Assembly (NCBI RefSeq): GCF_013201605.1
Contig: NZ_CP053848.1
Coordinates: forward strand, 124,001-188,000
Reading direction: 5' to 3'
DNA length: 64,000 nt
From: Campylobacter ornithocola
GTDB taxonomy: Bacteria; Campylobacterota; Campylobacteria; Campylobacterales; Campylobacteraceae
Part shown: positions 20,236 through 28,356 of the stretch, piece by piece
How the letters are laid out: each line of letters begins with the position of its first letter
Position numbering within the stretch: the first letter of the stretch is position 1
The notes under the pieces: generated by a model
Told to the model about the DNA's origin: nothing
Database searches by the model: none
The model's input: the letters and a program-made list of their open reading frames with translations, nothing else
Program-made: the position numbers and the translations under genes

Positions 20236-20993
20236 TAAAAACCTTTTAATTTAAATTCGCTCTTAGCAAAAGCTATAAAACTTGGAAGTTTAAAATCAGG
20301 ACTATTATAATCTAAAGCCTTTTTATTAAAATCATATAAAATTCCACCATTTTGTTTGATTAAAAAATCCCCTGCAGCTATATCCCAAGCTTTTGGACCA
20401 CCAAAACGAGGATAAACTCCTGCTTTTGCTTCGAGCAAATATACAAATTTCAAAGCAGATGAAACTTTAACGCCTTCAAGATAATTTTGAATAAAAAAAT
20501 CTTCATTATTATCATGGTTTTTAGAGTATAAAGCAATATTTCTAACTTTTTCATATTGCTCTAAACTAAGATTTAAAATTTCATTATTTTTATAAACTTT
20601 AGTATAAGTGTGTGCATAATAAAAAACATTATTTTCTACATCACCTATAAGTGAAAGCACTGGAGTATTTTTATGAATTAATGCGATTAAAACACAATAT
20701 TCTTTATCTTTTTTAGCATAAGATTTGGTGCCATCAAGTGGGTCTATAAGCCAAAAATACTCTAAATTTTTTCTTTCTTCATAAGAAAGTATATTTTCCT
20801 CAGAGCATATAGCTATATCACTTGAAGCTAAAATTTCACTAATAGCTTCATTAGATTTTATATCGGCTAAACCTACCGGAGAATCATCATCTTTAAGCCA
20901 TAAGGTGTTTTTGTCTTTATATTCAAGTAATACTTTAGAGGCTTCCTTGCCTGCTTTTAAGGCTAATTCTAAAAGTGTGTCTAAATTTTTCAT
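20235..20993 (-). CDS. cysQ: 3'(2'),5'-bisphosphate nucleotidase, CysQ-type
   Basis: This 252-residue member of the inositol monophosphatase superfamily has the two metal/phosphate motifs WLIDPLDGTKSY and GGPKAWDIAAGD. CysQ recycles 3'-phosphoadenosine 5'-phosphate to AMP during sulfur assimilation. The assignment to CysQ rather than a generic inositol monophosphatase comes from length and from the locus I recall (Cj1681c). A one-base overlap couples it to the downstream periplasmic protein. Confidence 0.82.
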   Translation of the reverse strand: MKNLDTLLELALKAGKEASKVLLEYKDKNTLWLKDDDSPVGLADIKSNEAISEILASSDIAICSEENILSYEERKNLEYFWLIDPLDGTKSYAKKDKEYCVLIALIHKNTPVLSLIGDVENNVFYYAHTYTKVYKNNEILNLSLEQYEKVRNIALYSKNHDNNEDFFIQNYLEGVKVSSALKFVYLLEAKAGVYPRFGGPKAWDIAAGDFLIKQNGGILYDFNKKALDYNSPDFKLPSFIAFAKSEFKLKGF

Positions 20994-21022
20994 AAAAAAA
21001 GTATAGCAATTTTATATAAATA

Positions 21023-21047
21023 CTTAGTAGAATTATTTTCTACTAAG
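21023..21047 (-). terminator. Terminator hairpin containing the antiporter stop codon in its loop
   Basis: CTTAGTAGAA (21023-21032) and TTCTACTAAG (21038-21047) form a perfect 10-bp stem with a 5-nt loop. The stop codon of the minus-strand antiporter gene lies inside the loop (21033-21035), so the last codons form one arm. An AT-rich, partly T-rich run follows. Confidence 0.65.
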
Positions 21048-22211
21048 ATTATTGATAAATTTAATCAAACTAATAGCCAAAATTGCCTCAAGTAAAGCAG
21101 TAAGCACTAGTCCTGAGTATATGTCTTGAGTGATAATATTAGTTTGATAAGAAAGAGTAGCTACTGCGATGAGTAAGGTAAGTGGCATAGAATGGCTTAG
21201 GCCAAATAAAAAGGTATTTTTTAAACCAAGTATTTTTACAAAAGTCATAGCACAAAGTATCCTTAGTCCTATCATAAAGGTAGTTAGTGAAAAAGCTATG
21301 ATTAAAACTTGAGGATTTAAAAGCATTTGAAGCTTAAAACTTGATCCTATATAGATAAAAAATATAGGAATTAAAAAGCCATAGCCAAAACTAGAAAGCT
21401 TATGTTCTAAATCTTTCTTGTGATCAAAAAAAGTTGCTATAAATGAACCTGCTATAAAAGCTCCGAGTGCAACTTCAAGTTTAAAATAAATCATAATCGC
21501 AACAATAGCAATAAATATAGCCATGCAAAATCTTATATCTTTTTCATTTTGATCTTGCCACGGCATGAGTATAGTTTTAAGTTGTGGATACCACCAAAAA
21601 AGTACCTCTAAAAATTTAAAACCAAAGATACAAAGTGCTAAAAATCCTACTAAATATAATAAATTTTGAGTGAGTGAAAAAATATCAGCACCTTTTCCTA
21701 AAAATGCTGCGGTTATGGTAAGTAAAACTATGCTTACAACTTCAGCTAAAGTAGCCACTACCATGGATACATTAAGCCACTCGCAATTTTTACCAAAATC
21801 CCTATAAAGTGTTGAGAGTAAGCCTACACTCATTACAGGTATGATGATGACAAAAATATAAGAAATATCAATACTTTTAACCGCTAAAATACTAAAAGCA
21901 TATAAAAGTATGATGTAAATAAAAGCTTTATTAAGCAAGCTTCTTTCAGTGTTTAAAAAGGTTTTAAGATTAATTTCCATACCTGCAATAAACATAAGAT
22001 AATAAAACCCCGCATTAGCTAAAAGTTTAAAATTCTCACTCTCTCCTATAAAACCTAAAAATCCTATGAAAGAGCCAAGCATGATTTCAGTGGCTGAAAG
22101 TGGGAGTTTTAAAAATTTAGCAATATAAGGTGAAGTGAGCAAACACCCTGCTACTACAAATAAAATTTTTAAATCCGTAGCAACTTGAGCATCAATGGCA
22201 TGAGTTAGCAA
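21033..22211 (-). CDS. Kef/NhaP-type monovalent cation:proton antiporter (CPA2 family)
   Basis: This 392-residue inner-membrane protein has 12-13 hydrophobic helices and CPA2 antiporter marks: SATEIMLGSFIGFLG near the start, ALGAFIAGSF in the second half and PIFFIYIGSSF. It lacks the C-terminal RCK/TrkA-N domain of KefB and KefC, so it is a short antiporter. Its start overlaps the bioB 3' end by 20 nt. The transported ion cannot be told from sequence. Cj1684c is the remembered counterpart. Confidence 0.82.
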   Translation of the reverse strand: MLTHAIDAQVATDLKILFVVAGCLLTSPYIAKFLKLPLSATEIMLGSFIGFLGFIGESENFKLLANAGFYYLMFIAGMEINLKTFLNTERSLLNKAFIYIILLYAFSILAVKSIDISYIFVIIIPVMSVGLLSTLYRDFGKNCEWLNVSMVVATLAEVVSIVLLTITAAFLGKGADIFSLTQNLLYLVGFLALCIFGFKFLEVLFWWYPQLKTILMPWQDQNEKDIRFCMAIFIAIVAIMIYFKLEVALGAFIAGSFIATFFDHKKDLEHKLSSFGYGFLIPIFFIYIGSSFKLQMLLNPQVLIIAFSLTTFMIGLRILCAMTFVKILGLKNTFLFGLSHSMPLTLLIAVATLSYQTNIITQDIYSGLVLTALLEAILAISLIKFINNLSRK

Positions 22212-23028
22212 AGCTAAATCCCATTTGTTTTAGTTTTTGTATATCTTTGTTAGGTTCTTCGCCTTTGGTTGTAAGATAATCACCCACTACTATAGCACTA
22301 GCACCTGCATCAAAAATTTCATATTGTCTTTCTTTTAGCACTACCTCTCTACCACCTGCTACCATGATATGTGCATTTGGCAAGTCTTTTTTAGTGTCTT
22401 TAATGATGTTTAACGCCTCATCAGGATCAAGCAAAGCTTGTTTTAGTTTTAAATTTTCATTTGGTATGAAAAAGTTAATAGGCGAAGAAAAAGGTTCAAG
22501 CTCTTTTAAACTTGCCCTAAAACTTTTTCTATCAACTTCGCTTTCTCCAAGACCATAAATTCCACCACAACAAAGCATTAACCCCGCTTCTTTGGCATAA
22601 AGATTTGTTTGAAATCTTTGCTCCCAAGTATGTGTAGAGCATATGTTTGGGAAAAATTCTTTAGAAGTTTCTAAGTTGTGGTTATAAGAAAAAATCCCTG
22701 CTTTTTTTAATTCTTTGAGTTGTTCTAAATTTGCTATACCATTGCAAGCTATAAGCAAAAGTCCTTCTACTTCTTTTTGCACTGCATGAGCTACTTTACA
22801 CACATATTCAAGTTTTTCATCATCAAGTCCAGCACCTGCTGTAACTAAGCAAAAACCTAAAGCTTCATTTTTTTTAGCCATTTTAGCTTCTAAAACAATT
22901 TGGTCTATATCTTTTCTTTTGTATTTATTGATATTAGTTTTTACATGAGCACTTTGGGTGCAGTATTTACAATCTTCCCCACATCCTCCACTTGCTATAT
23001 TAGATATAGCACAAAGCATGATTTGCAT
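22192..23028 (-). CDS. bioB: Biotin synthase
   Basis: This 278-residue radical-SAM enzyme inserts sulfur into dethiobiotin. The iron-sulfur motif CGEDCKYC is at residues 16-23, and GGREVVL plus GASAIVVGDYL mark the C-terminal barrel. I start it at ATG 23026-23028, which overlaps the topA stop (TAATG) and follows AAGGA by 6 nt, rather than at the ATG at 23061 inside topA. It lies between topA and the antiporter gene in a coupled minus-strand operon. This is the short biotin synthase form, standard in Campylobacter. Confidence 0.95.
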   Translation of the reverse strand: MQIMLCAISNIASGGCGEDCKYCTQSAHVKTNINKYKRKDIDQIVLEAKMAKKNEALGFCLVTAGAGLDDEKLEYVCKVAHAVQKEVEGLLLIACNGIANLEQLKELKKAGIFSYNHNLETSKEFFPNICSTHTWEQRFQTNLYAKEAGLMLCCGGIYGLGESEVDRKSFRASLKELEPFSSPINFFIPNENLKLKQALLDPDEALNIIKDTKKDLPNAHIMVAGGREVVLKERQYEIFDAGASAIVVGDYLTTKGEEPNKDIQKLKQMGFSFANSCH

Positions 23029-25112
23029 TAAATTTCCTTTTTGATTTTGCATTTTAAGCACTCTAAAAATATGCCTTTTTTAAGTTCTTTGATGATTAAA
23101 GTTTCACCACATTCGCTACATTTTTCTTCACTTGGTTTATATTTACTTATATAATTGCATTTTGGATAAGTGCTACACCCATAAAATTTACCGCGTTTTG
23201 AAAAACGTTCTACAATCTCGCCTTCTTGGCAGTTTGGACATTTTACGCCTATGGTATTGAGTTTTTTTTCGTTCTTTTCCTTATTTTGTATTTCTTGTTT
23301 TAAATTTCTTGAGTATTTGCACTTTGGAAAATTTAAACAAGCTATAAATTCTCCATATCTTCCTTTTCTTATAGCAAGCTCACCTCCACAATCAGGGCAA
23401 GTTTCATCTAATTTTGTGAAAGTCTTTTGGCTTTTTATGTTTTTTTTGCCCTCATCAATTTTACGCATAAAAGGAAAATAAAATTCTCTTAAAACTTCTT
23501 GCCAGTCCATCTTACCTTCTGCAATGATGTCAAGTTTATCTTCCATTTTAGAAGTAAAATCACTATCTACTATATCGCTAAAATTTTGCTCTAAAACTTC
23601 TGTTACGACAAAGGCTATTTCATTGGGTATGATTTGCTTTTTATCTATATGTACATATTCTCTTGTGCTAAGTAAAGAGATGGTTGGTGCATAAGTAGAA
23701 GGGCGTCCTATGCCAAGATTTTCTAGCTTTTTTACAAGCCCAGCTTCTGAGTATCTTGAAGGTGGTTCAGTAAAATGCGAGTTTAATTCTATATTTTGGA
23801 TATTTAGTGAATCTTCTAATTTTAGATTAGGCAAGATTTTGTCTTTATCCATATCGCCATATACTTTATAATGCCCATCAAATAAAATTTTTCTACCGCT
23901 TATTTTAAAACTTGCTTCGTTTGATTTTGCATATACATTTTGAGTTTGAGAGATGGCAGGATTCATCTGTGAAGCTAGGAAGCGATTGTATATTAAAGTA
24001 TATAATCTTGCTTCATCTTTTTCTAAAAACTCACTTGCAAGCTTTGGAGTAAAGCTTAGATTAGTTGGTCTTATGGCTTCATGTGCTTCTTGAGCACCTT
24101 TGCTTTTGGTAGTATAAATGTTTGCCTTACTTGGTAAATATTCTTTACCAAATTCGCTTTTGATGAGCTTTCTTACTTCTTCTAAGGCTTCTTTTGCTAT
24201 GTTTAAGCTATCTGTTCTCATGTAGGTAATTACGCCCATTACGCCTTGATGAGTTTTTACACCCTCATAAAGTTTTTGAGCTATCATCATGGTTTTTTTA
24301 GGGTTGAAACCTAGGCGATTGCTCGCACTTTGTTGCAAGGTTGAGGTCATAAAAGGTGCTTGTGGAGCTATTTTTCTGTCTTTACTTTCTATATCTTTGA
24401 TTTTAAAGTTAGCATTTTTACAAGCTTCAAAGATGAGTTTAGCTCTATCTTCATTAGTTAAACTTAGTTTTTCTATCTTTTGATTTTGAAATTCGACTAA
24501 TTCAGCTTGCAAGTCTTTTTCAAAAACCATATCTATGCTAAAGTATTTTAAAGGAACAAAAGCTTTGATTTCTCTTTCTCTATCGACGATGATTTTTAAT
24601 GCAGCACTTTGCACGCGTCCTGCACTTAAACCTTTTTGAATTTTTTGATTTAGTAAAGGACTTAGTTTATAACCTACTATGCGATCAAGTAAGCGTCTAG
24701 TTTGTTGAGCGTTGACGCTATTTACATTTAAAGATCTTGGATTTTTTAAAGCATTTTCTATAGCACTTTTAGTAATTTCATGAAAAACTATACGTGGTAA
24801 GGAATTTTCATCTTTGTTAATAGCTTTAGCTATATGATAAGCTATGGCTTCTCCTTCGCGGTCCTCATCGGTTGCAAGATAGATAGTTTTAGCTTTTTTA
24901 GCTTTTTCTTTGAGTTCTTTTACTAAGCTTGAATGATCGTTTGAAATTCTATATTCAGGTTTAAAATTTTCATCTTCTATTTTTATACCAAAGCTAGTTT
25001 TAGGTAGATCTCTAATGTGACCTTTAGAGGCTATTACTTCATAGTCTTTACCTAGAAAATTACCTATGGTTTTAGCTTTAGCAGGTGATTCTACTATGAT
25101 TAAATTTTTCAT
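23028..25112 (-). CDS. topA: DNA topoisomerase I
   Basis: This 694-residue type IA topoisomerase relaxes negative supercoils. The TOPRIM domain starts at residue 1 (IVESPAKAKTI; acidic TDEDREGEA near 81-89), and the catalytic tyrosine is Tyr297 in GVITYMRTDS. The C-terminus carries three four-cysteine zinc ribbons, starting CPDCGG, CPNCQ and CSECGE, about residues 575-690. The final cysteine pair (CLKC) lies close to the stop. It heads the topA-bioB operon. Confidence 0.96.
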   Translation of the reverse strand: MKNLIIVESPAKAKTIGNFLGKDYEVIASKGHIRDLPKTSFGIKIEDENFKPEYRISNDHSSLVKELKEKAKKAKTIYLATDEDREGEAIAYHIAKAINKDENSLPRIVFHEITKSAIENALKNPRSLNVNSVNAQQTRRLLDRIVGYKLSPLLNQKIQKGLSAGRVQSAALKIIVDREREIKAFVPLKYFSIDMVFEKDLQAELVEFQNQKIEKLSLTNEDRAKLIFEACKNANFKIKDIESKDRKIAPQAPFMTSTLQQSASNRLGFNPKKTMMIAQKLYEGVKTHQGVMGVITYMRTDSLNIAKEALEEVRKLIKSEFGKEYLPSKANIYTTKSKGAQEAHEAIRPTNLSFTPKLASEFLEKDEARLYTLIYNRFLASQMNPAISQTQNVYAKSNEASFKISGRKILFDGHYKVYGDMDKDKILPNLKLEDSLNIQNIELNSHFTEPPSRYSEAGLVKKLENLGIGRPSTYAPTISLLSTREYVHIDKKQIIPNEIAFVVTEVLEQNFSDIVDSDFTSKMEDKLDIIAEGKMDWQEVLREFYFPFMRKIDEGKKNIKSQKTFTKLDETCPDCGGELAIRKGRYGEFIACLNFPKCKYSRNLKQEIQNKEKNEKKLNTIGVKCPNCQEGEIVERFSKRGKFYGCSTYPKCNYISKYKPSEEKCSECGETLIIKELKKGIFLECLKCKIKKEI

Positions 25113-25186
25113 TATTTTCCTTGTGAGGATTAAAATTAATAAAAGTGTATAAAAAAAAGTTAAATTTTTTGCTTAGAAAAGAAGAA

Positions 25187-25208
25187 AAGCCCACCAAAAG
25201 GTGAGCTT
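25187..25208 (-). terminator. Terminator of the minus-strand flagellin gene
   Basis: On the minus strand AAGCTCACC, TTTT, GGTGGGCTT forms a 9-bp stem (one U-G pair), followed by a TTTTCTTCTTTT tract. It lies 18 nt after the flagellin stop codon. Confidence 0.85.
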
Positions 25209-25225
25209 AGGAAATCGTAAATTGA

Positions 25226-26692
25226 CTACTGAAGTAATCTTAATACATTTTGAGAAGCTGCATTTGCTTGAGCCATAGCGTAAGATCCACTTTGAGCTAA
25301 GATATTAGCTTTAGAGTAGTTTGCACTTTCACTTGCAAAGTCAACATCTCTAATTTGTGATTCAGCAGCTTTAACATTAACTTGAGTTACGCTAATGTTG
25401 TTAATAGTTGATGTGATTTGATTTTGTGTAGCACCGATGTTTGCTCTAATGGTGTCAAGGTTTGCTATAGCAGTATCAGCTATATCCATAACAGCCATTG
25501 CACCTTGTAAGGTAGTAACACCTGCTGATTGTTTTTTACCTACTAAATCAGCTGTACTCATAGCATTAAAGCCCATAGCACAAGCAATACTTGCAGCAAT
25601 TTGACCTTTAACTGATTCTAGATTTACAGTTGCTTCAGCTGTAGCTGTTCCAAGACCAACTGTAGATCCTCCAGAGATGATGATGTCACTACCATCATTT
25701 TTAACTAAAGACAATCTTCCATAATTTACAGAAGCTATATTTCCACTTAAAGAAGAACCTAATCCACTTAGTTCTATACCTCTACCATCAGCTGAGTTTA
25801 GAACTAACTGACCATTTACCACAGAAGCTTCAACTCCTGTTGTATCTTTTTTAGCATTGATAGCTGAAACTAAAGCACCATCTTTATCACCAGCTTGTAC
25901 TGCAACTTTACCAATAACAACTCCATTAATTGTGAAAGTATCTCCAGTATTTCCAGCTTGAATAGTACCACTTGAGATGGTTTGAACTGTTGCAGTAGCT
26001 CTAACACCTGTTTTATCTGAAGATTTATTAATCTCAGCTGCTAAAGCACCAAGTCCTGTTCCAGCACTTGTAGAAAGAATTACTGGTTGAACTTTAAAAT
26101 CATTTACACCATCATAATTTTTAATAGTAAAACCTAAAGTGCCACCAGCTGTAATTCTACTTCCTGTTTCAAAACGAGTTTGACCGATTTTAGCTGATTG
26201 AGTTGCACCTATGGTTGCATTTACTGTTTGATTTGCTTTATCACCAATTTGAAATTGTTGATTAGAAAAAGCACCACTTAAAAGTTGTTTACCATTATAG
26301 GTAGTAGTATTTGCAATGTTATCAAGTTCTTCCATAAGTTTACCGATCTCACCTTGAATCATCGCTCTAGTTTTTGCTGTTTGACCATCTTGAGCTGCTT
26401 GAGTAGCTTTTACCTTAATGGTATCTAGTATTTTCAACTGCTCATCCATAGCTTTATCAGCGATTTGAAGCATGCTGTTTGCATCATTTGCATTTGATAT
26501 AGCTTGACCTAAAGTATTTGCCTGAGTTTTCAAGCTATCTGCAATAGCTAGACCAGAAGCATCATCTGCGGCTGAATTTATTCTCAAACCTGAACTAAGT
26601 CTTGCTAAAGAGCTATCTAACGATCTTGAGTTCAATCCTGCATTTACTTGAGCATTTAAAGATGCTACATTTGTGTTAATACGAAATCCCAT
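25226..26692 (-). CDS. flaA: Flagellin, sigma-28-type copy (FlaA-like)
   Basis: This 488-residue flagellin has intact D0/D1 ends: [15 protein letters not shown] at the N-terminus and the coiled terminus ending [12 protein letters not shown]. The variable middle (about 170-400) is rich in Ser, Thr and Gly, the usual targets of O-linked pseudaminic-acid glycosylation. A consensus sigma-28 promoter lies upstream, so I call it FlaA-like on promoter grounds; the protein alone does not distinguish FlaA from FlaB. It diverges from the second flagellin gene instead of lying in tandem with it as in C. jejuni. AAAGGATTTAAA precedes the ATG, and a strong terminator follows. Confidence 0.95.
   Translation of the reverse strand: MGFRINTNVASLNAQVNAGLNSRSLDSSLARLSSGLRINSAADDASGLAIADSLKTQANTLGQAISNANDANSMLQIADKAMDEQLKILDTIKVKATQAAQDGQTAKTRAMIQGEIGKLMEELDNIANTTTYNGKQLLSGAFSNQQFQIGDKANQTVNATIGATQSAKIGQTRFETGSRITAGGTLGFTIKNYDGVNDFKVQPVILSTSAGTGLGALAAEINKSSDKTGVRATATVQTISSGTIQAGNTGDTFTINGVVIGKVAVQAGDKDGALVSAINAKKDTTGVEASVVNGQLVLNSADGRGIELSGLGSSLSGNIASVNYGRLSLVKNDGSDIIISGGSTVGLGTATAEATVNLESVKGQIAASIACAMGFNAMSTADLVGKKQSAGVTTLQGAMAVMDIADTAIANLDTIRANIGATQNQITSTINNISVTQVNVKAAESQIRDVDFASESANYSKANILAQSGSYAMAQANAASQNVLRLLQ
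26366..26461 (-). repeat. 96-bp tract identical to the other flagellin gene (inverted copy 1)
   Basis: The complement of this stretch matches 27083-27178 base for base by eye, while sequence on either side differs at many third positions. It codes for the conserved D1 segment around [19 protein letters not shown]. Confidence 0.8.
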
Positions 26693-26714
26693 TTTAAATC
26701 CTTTTAAATATATT

Positions 26715-26733
26715 CGACACCGTCATGCTGTCG
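26715..26733 (-). other. Small hairpin in the flaA-like 5' leader
   Basis: CGACA (26715-26719) and TGTCG (26729-26733) can pair around a 9-nt loop within the leader between the sigma-28 promoter and the flagellin ribosome site (minus strand). Flagellin leaders are known targets of CsrA in Campylobacter, so a role in translation control is possible but not shown. Confidence 0.35.
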
Positions 26734-26742
26734 TTAAAAACC

Positions 26743-26769
26743 ATATCGGAAGCAATATAAAAAGTTTTA
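26743..26769 (-). promoter_or_regulatory. Sigma-28 (FliA) promoter of the minus-strand flagellin
   Basis: On the minus strand TAAA (-35, 26766-26769) and CGATAT (-10, 26743-26748) are separated by exactly 17 nt, which matches the TAAA-N15-GCCGATAA spacing of FliA promoters. It points at the flagellin starting at 26692, leaving a leader of about 45 nt. Confidence 0.8.
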
Positions 26770-26799
26770 TATTTTTATACAAAAAATTTTTTACATTTT

Positions 26800-26816
26800 T
26801 GGAACACTTATTGCTT
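26800..26816 (+). promoter_or_regulatory. Sigma-54 (RpoN) promoter of the plus-strand flagellin
   Basis: TGGAACACTTATTGCTT has the invariant GG (26801-26802) and GC (26813-26814) separated by 10 nt, close to the consensus TGGCAC-N5-TTGC. It lies 36 nt upstream of the plus-strand flagellin ATG. RpoN promoters drive flaB and hook genes in Campylobacter. Confidence 0.85.
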
Positions 26817-26851
26817 CAACAAAGCTAAGCAATATTTTGAAAGGATTTAAA

Positions 26852-28330
26852 ATGGGTTTTAGAATAAACACCAATATAGGTGCAATGAATGCACACGCAA
26901 ATTCGGTAATCACCGCTAGAGAATTAGATAAATCTCTAGGAAGACTTAGTTCAGGTTTGAGAATAAATTCAGCCGCAGATGATGCTTCTGGTATGGCGAT
27001 AGCTGATTCATTAAGAAACCAAGCAGCATCTTTAGGTCAAGCTATTAATAATGGTAATGATGCTATAGGTATTTTGCAAACTGCTGATAAAGCTATGGAT
27101 GAGCAGTTGAAAATACTAGATACCATTAAGGTAAAAGCTACTCAAGCAGCTCAAGATGGTCAAACAGCAAAAACTAGAACAATGATTCAAAATGAAATCA
27201 ATCGTTTAATGGAAGAACTTGATAACATTGCAAATACTACTTCATTTAATGGCAAACAACTTTTAAGTGGAAATTTTGTTAATCAAGAATTTCAAATAGG
27301 TGCACAGTCAAATCAAACAGTGCATGCAACCATAGGACCAACTCAATCAGGAAAGATTGGTCATACTCGTTTTGAAACAGGTCTTAGGGTTACAGGAAGT
27401 GGAGTATCTAATATAGTTTTAAAATCATATGATGGTGTAAATGATTATAAGTTTCAATCAGTGGTTATTTCTACTTCTGTTGGAACAGGACTTGGTGCTT
27501 TGGCTGATGAGATCAATAAAGTAGCTGATAAAACAGGCGTTAGAGCAACAGCTGTGGTTCAAACCATATCAAGCGGTGCTTTACCTGCTGGAACAACAGG
27601 TCTTGATTTTGCTATTAATGGTGTGGTTATAGGTCAAGTTGATGTAAAACCTGGGGATAAAGATGGCGCTTTGGCAGCGGCTATCAATGCTAAAAAAGAT
27701 ACAACAGGGGTTGAAGCTTCTGTAGTAGATGGAAAACTCATTTTAAATTCAGCCGATGGTAGAGGTATAGAATTGACAGGTTCTCTTGGAACAGCCTTAA
27801 GTGGTGTTGTAGCTTCTGTAAATTATGGAAGATTGTCTTTAGTTAAAAACGATGGTAGAGATATCATAGTTTCTGGAGGATCTACAATAGGATTTGGTCA
27901 AAATGGTTCATCTGCTGCTCAAGCAACAGTAAATTTAGAAGCTGTAAAGGGTCAAATTTCAGCTGATATAGCTTGTGCGATGGGATTTAATGCCATGAGC
28001 ACAGCAGATAATATCGCTACTCCAAAAAGTGCAGGTGTTACTACCTTACAAGGTGCAATGGCTGTTATGGATTTAGCTGATAGTGCCATTACTACACTTG
28101 ATAATATTAGAGCAGATATTGGTGCGGTACAAAATCAAATCACATCAACTATTAACAACATTAGCGTAACTCAAGTAAATATCAAATCAGCAGAATCAAC
28201 CATAAGAGATGTTGACTTTGCTGCTGAGAGTGCGAACTTTTCTAAATACAATATCTTAGCCCAAAGTGGTTCTTATGCTATGAGTCAAGCAAATGCTGTT
28301 CAGCAAAATGTATTAAAACTTTTACAATAA
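26852..28330 (+). CDS. flaB: Flagellin, sigma-54-type copy (FlaB-like)
   Basis: This 492-residue flagellin is full length, with N-terminal [15 protein letters not shown] and C-terminal [13 protein letters not shown] start at ATG 26852 because AAAGGAT lies just upstream and the protein then begins like other flagellins. The upstream promoter is of the RpoN type, hence FlaB-like. It is clearly paralogous to the flagellin on the other strand, and one 96-bp tract in the D1 coding region is identical by eye between the two, although flanking codons differ. The variable centre is Ser/Thr-rich. The gene ends just before a bidirectional hairpin shared with the maf array. Confidence 0.95.
   Translation: MGFRINTNIGAMNAHANSVITARELDKSLGRLSSGLRINSAADDASGMAIADSLRNQAASLGQAINNGNDAIGILQTADKAMDEQLKILDTIKVKATQAAQDGQTAKTRTMIQNEINRLMEELDNIANTTSFNGKQLLSGNFVNQEFQIGAQSNQTVHATIGPTQSGKIGHTRFETGLRVTGSGVSNIVLKSYDGVNDYKFQSVVISTSVGTGLGALADEINKVADKTGVRATAVVQTISSGALPAGTTGLDFAINGVVIGQVDVKPGDKDGALAAAINAKKDTTGVEASVVDGKLILNSADGRGIELTGSLGTALSGVVASVNYGRLSLVKNDGRDIIVSGGSTIGFGQNGSSAAQATVNLEAVKGQISADIACAMGFNAMSTADNIATPKSAGVTTLQGAMAVMDLADSAITTLDNIRADIGAVQNQITSTINNISVTQVNIKSAESTIRDVDFAAESANFSKYNILAQSGSYAMSQANAVQQNVLKLLQ
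27083..27178 (+). repeat. 96-bp tract identical to the other flagellin gene (inverted copy 2)
   Basis: This is the partner of 26366-26461, in opposite orientation about 0.6 kb away. Silent-site identity limited to this block suggests gene conversion between the flagellins. Confidence 0.8.
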
Positions 28331-28333
28331 TAA

Positions 28334-28356
28334 AAAGCCCTTTTTTAAAGGGCTTT
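28334..28356. terminator. Bidirectional terminator between flaB-like gene and the maf array
   Basis: AAAGCCCTTT (28334-28343), TTT, AAAGGGCTTT (28347-28356) forms a perfect 10-bp stem starting 3 nt after the plus-strand flagellin stop. The stop codon of the convergent maf gene (28345-28347) lies in the loop, so its last codons make up one arm. It probably ends both transcripts. Confidence 0.8.
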
